From Ascaphus truei (lineage: Eukaryota; Chordata; Amphibia; Anura; Ascaphidae), in NCBI GenBank assembly GCA_036426205.1, contig CM071570.1, positions 57,518,926-57,582,925 of the forward strand: a DNA stretch of 64,000 nt, written 5' to 3'. This document shows, piece by piece, positions 56,574 to 64,000 of the stretch. The translations under genes were made by a program, and so were the position numbers. A model generated the notes under the pieces. That model saw only the letters and a list, made by a program, of their open reading frames with translations, was not told the DNA's origin and searched no databases. Numbering within the stretch: position 1 is the first letter of the stretch; each line of letters begins with the position of its first letter.

Positions 56574-59500
56574 ATGGCCGCAAGGCGTGGGACGAGTGAT
56601 GCTGGTGTGAGTGGTACTGGTAGTTATGTGAGTACGCGTCTGAGTGAACGTAGGATTCAGGGGAGTGCTGTTGCTGCGAGTGCGAATGGTGTTGCTGGGA
56701 GTGCGAGTGGTGTTGCTGTGAGTGCGAGTGCTGCTGGTGGCTCTGTTGCTGGTGCTGCTGGGGTGTCTGGTGGTGGAGTGGTTGCTGGTGGCCCGCTTTT
56801 GGAGTCTCTTCCATTGGAAGAAGGAGAGTCCAGTCAGCAGCAGCCAAGCTCTGGGCCTGCACATATTCGGAAGAAACGTGTGGAGCGGCCACGTAATCCT
56901 CGGTTCAATGAAGAGGAAAACACAGTTCTTGTCACAGGGATTCTGGAGCACTATGACTGTCTGTATGGCCATTTACTAGGTAAGTCTATCTTTGCATTCA
57001 TTCTTCAAAGACATGTTATCCTAGGTCATGTGAGAAGTCTTAATATCAAAATATTATTCTATAATATCTATCAATTAAACTTAATTGTTACACACATATT
57101 CCTTCATGCTTTAGAACGACCATAACAATCAGTCTCAAAATGTTGCCAAACTTCATACAATATTCATGCAAGCTTCCTTACATTTCTATGTTTACACGTA
57201 AATGCTCATGTGGTACACATATTACACCTAAACCAGCATGTTTGGTATCTCTTGGAACAGGTAGCAGTTTAGGAAACTGATCGTTTTTATAATAATAATA
57301 ATTAACGTCATATATTTTATATGTATTTCAAGGGCAGACAAGTTCAGCATCAAAAAAAGAAATGGGGGATCAAATAACCTTGGCTGTGTCTGCGTGTGGG
57401 AATCATGTCAGGGACCGGGCGAATTGTCGGAAGAGATTCGATTATATCAGGGCAAACTTAAAGAAAAAAATAGAAGCACAACGGATGCATGCTTCTGGCA
57501 CTGGAGGTGGGCCGCCTGCACAATCTCTAATCTTAACACCATTGGAGGAGCAGATGCGGGAAAAATTTCTTCCTGTCGTCGTGGAGGGTTTGCCCGGGGA
57601 CAGAGATATCGGAATATATACGGCTCCATTTCCACCAGGTGACAAATGTTACTGTACTAGGCGTGTCGTAGGTAACAGTTCTTATCTATATTTCCGCTGC
57701 TACTTATATTTTCTTCCCAATATAAGCATACCTATATATATCTGTATATATGTCTCTCTATCTATATCTATATATCTATCTATCTATCTATATAGATTTA
57801 TATCTAGTTGTCCTACAAAAAGTAACAATTAATATATATGGTGGCAAAAGGTGGCACTGACTGCTCATTTGCATGTCATTTCCCTGAATCCCTTGCTGCA
57901 GTGGAAGCGCTGTATGCTGGGTAATGATGGGGAAAGACAGGGTTACAGACCTGTCTAAGACATGCAAATGAGCATACAGTAATATTTACAGTTGCTATAT
58001 ATATATATATATATATACACAGAAATTAGTGATAATCTATGTTACACCTATAAACAGGCCATTACTGCCTCATCAAGTCTTGCATGGAAGATATTGCATT
58101 CAAAGGCGAACATTCATAATTTGCACAAACACATTTAGTTATGTTTAATGAAAGCTCTTTTTTCGCTTCATGTACTATACTTAGAGCATAAATTGGAAAA
58201 TGTACCATATGGTATTTAATTGTGTTCATATGTAGCTCACTTCAGATTTGTCTTTCGCTCATGTACCAGTGTGTGAAACCAGCTGCAATTAATATGTAAT
58301 CACAGCATAGAGGAAAACACAGGGGGTGGGGTTGTGCACGGAGCCAGATCACAGCGTCATGTTATGGTCAAGTCTTGTGGGACGCCTTACAGGTTGTAGA
58401 AACAAATAAAACGTCAGGGTGCTGTCACGTCTTGGGGGAGGGACTATAGTTGTTAGAAGCTGACAAGGTGAACAGAAGTTCATCACATTAACTTGAAATG
58501 GTAATTTTATGAAGACTATCACCCACCAGCCCACTATATATGAAAACGTACGTTACTCTTATCTTCTTTTAACCTTATAGAAACGCCACATTATCACACC
58601 AGTACCATCTGTGAGTGACACACTGCATGTGTTGATGAGTGTCAGCCACATTGAGCGCTACACCTGTTTCTCGTAAATGTTCACACAGATCACTAAAAAC
58701 ATTCATTCACATTTCCACAATTAGGTACTGAATTATACTGCACCGACACACTTTATTCGAGCAAATACCCAGTATGTACCTGGCAGATACCTGGAATGCG
58801 CCGCTCCTCACCTCTGACAAGCCCCGTTGCGTTTGCCTTCCCAGCCTGGGTTCATGCCTGGCTGACGGTGATCTGTTAAATGATAATATAGGATTTAATA
58901 GGCTGCAATGCTTCGCGTGTCTACCAGATGCATAAATTCATGAATTGTAATGCAGTATATATATATATATAACTGTGCAGTATTGCAGCCAGCGGGAATA
59001 AAATGCTTCAATCCCTGCTTGGAAAATACCTCAATGCACTCGGGCAGAAAACAGTCACAAACCTCAATACACCCGGGTATACCCGAATTCGTGGGACTAG
59101 CCGAGCTCGAATAAAGTGTGTCGCCAGTGTAAGCACAGTCAACTTTGCTGTCATGGTAGTGATGTACATTATTATTATTAGATTACTACACAACATATGC
59201 AGTGTATGTCCAACCGAACACTTAATTTTACAACGCATTCCTGCATGAACATTGTATGTTGTATGGTTTTTACAAGAAATGTGCCAATTAGGTTCACATG
59301 TACATTGATGTTAAGATGGATAATGTACAGCTTGCCAGAAACATATTGTCATTTCCTTATGTGATGCTGATATTTACCTATAAATACTCCAACTACACAA
59401 ACTTTATGTTAATTATGTACACATGTCAATACAATTCTTATGTTATTCTTCTATATAGTTGCTCCTGAAGCTCATGTGTCACCTGACACTGAACATGTCT

Positions 59501-59781
59501 CATCACCTGGCTCATCCAGCTCATCATCAAGCATGGAAGGAGAGTGTATGAGGTGGGGTTGTGGGGCCTGTAGGCACTTCAGTGGCACTGGGTGTGGGCT
59601 TGTGGCACTTCATGGGTGTGGGTGGATCAGCATGTGTGTGGGCTGTGGCACTTCAGGGACACTGGGGTGTGGTTCTGTGGCACTTCAGGGGCACTGGGTG
59701 TTGGCTTGTGTAGCAGTTGTGAACCAGTTTGATAAACATTGCCACGATGATGGTGGAGCAGTTCTTGTTTTGGTGTTTTAA
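56574..59781 (+). CDS. Harbinger Myb/SANT-like DNA-binding protein (3 exons)
   Basis: Exon 1 is 56574-56979 (donor GTAAGT), exon 2 is 57333-57638 (acceptor TTTCAAG, donor GTGACA) and exon 3 starts at 59459 (acceptor CTATATAG). Both joins keep phase. The N-terminus is an Ala/Gly/Ser/Val-rich low-complexity region (residues ~25-80). The Myb/SANT-like domain follows, starting NPRFNEEENTVLVTGILEHY in exon 1 and continuing QITLAVSACGNHVRDRANCR and KRFDYIRANLKKKIE in exon 2, then GTGGGPPAQSLILTPLEEQM, a signature of these Harbinger partners. Start at 56574 is the Met after which the Arg-rich MAARRGT begins; an upstream in-frame Met at 56559 is also possible. Exon 3 runs into a Cys/Gly-rich minisatellite, so its C-terminus is doubtful. 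An alternative 3' intron (about 59552-59847) would remove it. Confidence 0.78.
57858..57979 (-). mobile_element. Small inverted-repeat element in Myb intron 2
   Basis: Ends CTGCTCATTTGCATGTC and GACATGCAAATGAGCATACAG pair. It is the reverse-orientation relative of 39223-39345. A TA microsatellite follows at 57997-58015. Confidence 0.7.
58738..59129 (-). mobile_element. TA-MITE in Myb intron 2
   Basis: Third full copy of the MITE family, inverted, with ends CTGCACCGACACACTTTATT and the complement of CACTGGCGACACACTTTATT, flanked by TA (58736-58737 and 59130-59131). It lies wholly within intron 2 (57639-59458) and so would not disturb the Myb reading frame. Confidence 0.85.
59549..59720. repeat. 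Minisatellite in Myb exon 3 region
   Basis: GTGGCACTTCAGGGGCACTG and close variants recur about five times (59570, 59605, 59645, 59677). It gives the odd Cys/Gly/His-rich C-terminus of the predicted protein. Confidence 0.75.
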
Positions 59782-61127
59782 TTTTTTTCCAAAAGCTGGT
59801 TAGTAGTAATGTTGGCCTAACTTCTTCTTTGTCGTGTCTATTTGTAGTTGTCCGTTCCAGATTTGAACAGATGTAAGCCGTTGGATGTTTACAGGGACCT
59901 GCACAGAACTTGCACCTACTGTACCGGTAAATGAAGAACTGATGACTCAGGAGAAAAAGTAGCAGCATGTAAAGATCCATCCTCAAGTGGGGTAAGGTAA
60001 AGTGAAATAGTTGTTTCTCTTGCAGTAATTCTCAACTGATAGCTGGCTTATTCACCAACTATTGCTGTAATGTCCTGTTTACATTTTGTATTTCTTAGGA
60101 ACTGGATGATGACTCTTTCTAGTTGTGACATTTGTGATATTGTCCTTCCTGCTGTGACTATCATCTTCGTGCTGGGATATCACCTTTCAAGCACGACATA
60201 ATTTCTGAATGGCGACGATTTCTTCACCCAAGATTCTTTCTTCAGAAGTGCCAATAGCGAGTAGGTGTCACGAGCAGGAGGACTGAATGCTGGGTTAATC
60301 CACGAGTGGGAAATCTTCATGGTCACTGGAGGAATTGTCCTTGAGTGGCAACATCTGCTTCTACAAATAAAGAAAGACATTATGAACTGCCATGGAACTT
60401 TCACTTGTTTATCAATATAATGAGAGTTGTTCTCACAGTGGAACACATAACATGTTTCCATAACTTTTCATTTGTGTCAAATTAAAAGTTTGTTTGAAGT
60501 AACAATTATGGTTCGACTCAGTGTGGGCAAGAAGAATGGAATGAAAGGTTGTTGTAACCTCACAACTCCTAGCTGATAGTTTACATCACCACAATACATG
60601 TTGTCATGAAAAACTACATCTTCTGTGAAAATAACTGGTGAAGTTAATTCATGTGAAAAGGCATTTATTTAGCATGGCAAATAACATCTAGAAATGTACA
60701 ATTAGAGTCCGCCACCTCTGTTAGATATGAAACAACATCTAGAAGACGTAAAATATGATATGAAATACACAATTGTGTACACATCATTGTGACTCACATG
60801 TCACACTGCAAAAGAAACATTGTATGTAACCATACTGCACTAGCTAATGACTATGGACATAGTAGGTTTATTGTGTCTGCATAACCAAAAAGAGCATGTA
60901 CATAAATTATAGATTTAGTACACATTATTTCTTCACGTACACACAACACCTTTTATTGGTAAGAAGTATAATACAACCTGTTGATGAATGACATACCGGT
61001 GCCACATGCAATTGTCCACACAGCAGAGAAGAGAAAGGTGTGCGAACCATATTCATCTGTTTCCTAAGTGAATGGTATTTGGACAAATGTATTTATCATA
61101 ACAAAGAATGAATACAACTATGTAGTA
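59782..61127. other. Spacer between the two converging Harbinger genes
   Basis: No open frame with protein character. It should hold the 3' ends of both transcripts; no clear polyadenylation site was assigned. Confidence 0.5.
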
Positions 61128-62464
61128 CTATGAACATATATGTATTTGCTTACATGAAAAATAGGTGTTTATGACATTCAGACGTGTCTCAACACCACTG
61201 GCTGTTTGGTCATTGTCAGCTGGTACATTGATGGGATGCTGCTCCTCCAAACCGTGACGTGTGTCTGTTTGTACATTATTGCGGAGTGCCACATTGTGCA
61301 AAATGCAACATGCAATTATAATATCAGACACTTTAGCAGGCTTATATTGAAGTGCCCCACCAGTTCTATCAAGATACCTAAATCTTGTCTTGTCTTGTCT
61401 TGAATGTCCTCTCTATGACGGATCGCATAGATATATGGGCAACATTGTACCTCTCCTCTGCTTCACTTTGAGGGTTTGCCACAGGGGTCAACAGCCACGG
61501 CCTAATTCCGTATCCTGAGTCATCTATAATCCATCGTGCACTAATATGAAACAATTTGTGTTAACATTATTACATACAACATTTCCTAGAAAACCAAGAG
61601 TTGTTTGTTAACACATCATAATATGTACTCACCTACCAGCCAACCAGGTCCAAAATAGCCTCCTTCGAAAGCATGGAAGACTGATGAGTTTCTCAGGATA
61701 GAGGAATCGTGACTGGAACCAGGGAATTTGGCTACCACATGCATAATCTTCATCGTGGCATCGCATACCACCTGTACATTCAGGGAACGGTAGTGCTTAC
61801 GGTTGCGGTAAGCATGCTCACTCTGACTAGGCGGGATCAAAGCAACATGGGTGCAATCGATTGCACCCATCACACATGGTATCCCGGCTATGGTATAAAA
61901 GTCATTCCTGACTTCCAGCCACTCTGTGTGCTCTGTAGGAAAATGAATATAATTCCTAGCGCGTTTATTGAGTGCACATAGAAACTGGGTAAAGGCCCGC
62001 GAGAATATAGATTGCGAAACCCCGCCCACTATGCCCACAGTTGTGTGGAATGACGCAAAAGCAAGATAATGTAATGAGCACAGCATTTTAACAAGCCCAG
62101 GGACTGCACGACCTCTGGCTGTCACAAAATCTAAATCTTCTCGTATCTCTTCATAAAGAGCTAAGATTGCTGCTGAACTCAAACGATAGCGACTTACAAT
62201 CTCCTCCTCACTCATCCCATCTAACAGGGTTCTCTCCCTGTACAAACGAGGACAAGGCACAACTTCTCTCCTCTCTCTTCTCCTCTCATCTCCTTGCCCT
62301 CTCCCTGTCCCTCGACCTCTCCCTCTCCTGTCCGCGTGCCTGTCACTGTCGCTGCCACTGTCCCTGCCTCTGTCCCTGTCCCTTCCTTGGCCTGTGACAT
62401 CCTCTCCATCAGCAAGACTCTCGTGCAATAGAATGTTCCTCCGTCTCATAAACATTCGCATCAT
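61128..62464 (-). CDS. Harbinger (HARBI1-like) DDE transposase, 2 exons, one frameshift
   Basis: The transposase cuts and joins transposon ends. Exon 1 (62464-61633) starts MMRMFMRRRNILLHESLADG, has an Arg/Asp/Gly-rich low-complexity stretch (residues ~25-65) and a helical part (GMSEEEIVSRYRLSSAAILA). The catalytic domain follows: first Asp in VMGAIDCTHVALIPPS, second Asp in KFPGSSHDSSILRNS. A GT donor at 61632-61631 and an AG acceptor before 61523 join in phase to give WLV-DDSGYGIRPWLLTPV. Exon 2 holds the catalytic Glu in SVIERTF and the end SDIIIACCILHNVALRNN, stopping at 61128. Between them a pentanucleotide repeat (four TTGTC on the + strand, 61386-61405) shifts the frame, so this copy is broken unless the repeat length is miscalled. 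Otherwise all three catalytic acids are present. Confidence 0.85.
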
Positions 62465-63487
62465 TTTCAGGTCTGTAGCTGTGAATGCGCAGGTAATTGC
62501 CCTCCTTTAAATACCAATATGTGATTATGTCAGGTGACTTGCTGAAGTGCAAGGTGTTACATTAACATATTCAAGTAGTTGACTCCCAACTTGTATCCAT
62601 TTGCAATTAAAAGTATTATTTATGTGTGTTCACCAGGCAATCATGATTTGTGAGAATGATGTAACGTTAAGCTTTGTACAAGCATTTATTGTCAAGTATT
62701 TGTGGAATGTGTAATGCATGTACCACTTCTGAACGCAACACTCAGTCATCTAATTAGGAGACAACCATGACATTGACGTTGAAAAACTACGTTGCAACAT
62801 GTCTAATTTCGCATGTTATTGTCACATGTTCACATGAACTAATTCTAATGTGCATATGCATAATTTAATGGCATCAGGATAGTTGCTATTGATTCAGTTT
62901 CAATCGTGTAAAAATGAGTAACTATTATAGATGTGTGTATAAGTTAGCATGAAGTGATTGTAATGCATCGTGTACAATGTAAACATGCAATGTTATTGAG
63001 TGTCCAATTGCGGACGTCATCAAAAGAGGGAGGTCACAAAGTAAATGTAAACATGAAAACAAACAGCTACATTTATGTTTGATCATGCGTTACACATTAC
63101 AAGCATTGTATAATGTATAGCAACATTACTATACGCTGGATGTGTTAGATGTGTGAAATGTGTTACATCATATAATAAATTGAAGCACACTTAAGTTACA
63201 TGTTTGATATGATGTGAGCTGCTCCTTTAAGAGTTGAGTATAGGATTTTCCCTTGACACATCATAACATGAAGACTAATGTGACACGCAAATCATCATAA
63301 CATATAAAAGTACAATGTTATGCAAATAATAAACGTAAGGGGTGACACGATGAAGTGAATGACCTCGACACTGTAATGCCAAGCACATTTGTATTATGAG
63401 CAATAGAACGTAAAAAACACTACTATAATGTTATAAGTCCCCGCTTCATTGACTCCATTGATGTAGAGATGAGGTTTTTTTTCTAAG
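62465..63487. other. Region upstream of the transposase gene
   Basis: About 1 kb of AT-rich non-coding DNA between the transposase start and the right subterminal words. It should contain the transposase promoter; no specific element was recognised. Confidence 0.5.
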
Positions 63488-63559
63488 TGCCGTTCTGGCA
63501 ACCTTGCCGATCGTTCTCCCCTCCAACTTGCCAACTTTAGTTGGCGGGACCAATTGCCG

Positions 63560-63900
63560 ATAAAATCTCCATTTCTTGGGCGAAATTCAATATCTCATGG
63601 ATAGGCAAAATATTTAGTGTAAAAATAAATCTTCTCCCGCGCATTTTATACTTGTTCCAAACCCTTCCAGTACCGTTGAATCTGAAAGACATTAGCGAGT
63701 TACAAGCCTCCATCTTTAAATTCATATGGGGGGGGAAAAAAGCCCTAATTAAAAAGCAGACCCTACTGAAACAACCGACGGAAGGGGGCTTGGCAGTACC
63801 TTGCTTGTTATCATACTATTAAGCGGCCCAATTATGCCAACTTTCCCAATGGCAGATACACCCAGAATTGAAGAGATGGGTTGCATTGGAGAACAAGTGA
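63560..63900 (+). pseudogene. L1-type ORF2 fragment
   Basis: Reads KFNISWIGKIFSVKINLLPR, ILYLFQTLPVPLNL, then GGLAVPCLLSYY. After a stop it continues QLSQWQIHPELKRWVALENK. It aligns block by block with 52740-53040 (SWIGRIHSIKMNILPCLLYL), so it is the same LINE group from a different subfamily. It is truncated at both ends, its left edge meeting the Harbinger remnant. Confidence 0.85.
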
Positions 63901-64000
63901 AAAAAATATATATCAATGTGGCGCTCAAGAGTTATATCCCTATATAAACAAGTGTATAAATAATAAAAATAAAGTGATACTAATACAAACACATGCGAAT
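63901..64000. other. AT-rich DNA at window edge
   Basis: A-rich, with no recognisable feature; it may belong to another repeat that extends beyond the window. Confidence 0.4.

Larger units (their letters stand above)
56079..63560. mobile_element. PIF/Harbinger DNA transposon with two genes
   Basis: The left end begins GGGCTCTATGCAGTAAGCGC at 56079. Inside are a Myb/SANT-like gene (+, 56574-59781) and a DDE transposase gene (-, 62464-61128) that converge, the standard Harbinger gene pair. In this superfamily the Myb-like partner binds transposon ends and brings the transposase to the nucleus. A right terminal repeat matching the left was not found. TGCCGA-type words typical of the left end reappear at 63488-63555, where an L1 fragment begins, so the right end is probably truncated or lost. 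A TA-MITE (58738-59129) and a small MITE (57858-57979) sit in its introns. Confidence 0.88.

Noticed and set aside
56430..56972. Thr/Ser/His-rich and Gln/His-rich minus-strand frames opposite the Myb exon
   Set aside because: They are antisense shadows of the Ala/Gly/Ser/Val-rich coding repeat, with no independent signal.
62167..62397. Ser/Leu/Cys-rich + strand frame
   Set aside because: Antisense to the Arg/Asp/Gly-rich low-complexity part of the transposase.
56067..63464. ATTGATGT near both Harbinger ends as a target duplication
   Set aside because: Harbinger elements make 3-bp duplications, and the right terminus is not defined, so the match is probably chance.

Overview
The window reads as vertebrate intergenic DNA built almost wholly from transposable elements, most likely from an amphibian (probably a frog). 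That assignment is inferred from the mix: chromodomain Ty3/gypsy elements, L2, CR1-like and L1/Tx1-like LINEs, a two-gene PIF/Harbinger transposon, a tRNA-type SINE, TA-flanked MITEs and probable Penelope-like elements (PLEs) with hammerhead-ribozyme-like motifs. I found no host gene, rRNA, tRNA gene or CRISPR array. Every convincing protein similarity is to a transposon protein.

Layout. 1-2060 has no gene. 2065-7195 is a 5'-truncated, badly broken chromovirus (+) carrying a foldback insertion. 7206-7930 is a CR1-like LINE piece (-). 9102-10749 and 12276-12772 are repeat-structured insertions, each between 14-bp direct repeats. 13242-15475 is a well preserved L2 LINE (+). 16740-21470 is a second L2-clade LINE (-), split by a 2.6-kb palindromic element (17116-19757) between 15-bp target duplications. 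That element carries hammerhead-like motifs in both arms and the 5' end of an unusual ORF.

21476-56450 is the main structural oddity: a tandem duplication of about 17 kb. The first copy (21476-38330) is full of small indels that break every reading frame. The second (about 38340-56450) keeps those frames largely open. This asymmetry suggests an unpolished or mis-assembled first copy. The unit holds a complete gypsy chromovirus with two LTRs (-), a TA-MITE inside its RT gene, a SINE, a CR1-like 3' end, a PLE N-terminal fragment, another TA-MITE, a hairpin MITE, an L1 3' half with poly(A) tail and the left end of the Harbinger element. A segment unique to the second copy (38905-40021) contains a tandem repeat with a nearly canonical hammerhead ribozyme.

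56079-63560 is a PIF/Harbinger DNA transposon with converging genes: a three-exon Myb/SANT-like DNA-binding protein (+) and a two-exon DDE transposase (-). 63560-63900 is another L1 fragment.

The most interesting theme is a set of insertions sharing 14-15-bp target duplications, partial tandem or inverted repeat organisation, hammerhead-like cores and, in one element, an ORF resembling a PLE N-terminus that has a relative elsewhere in the window. Together they look like a family of Penelope-like and retrozyme-like elements. All calls come from reading sequence by eye; no database search was run.
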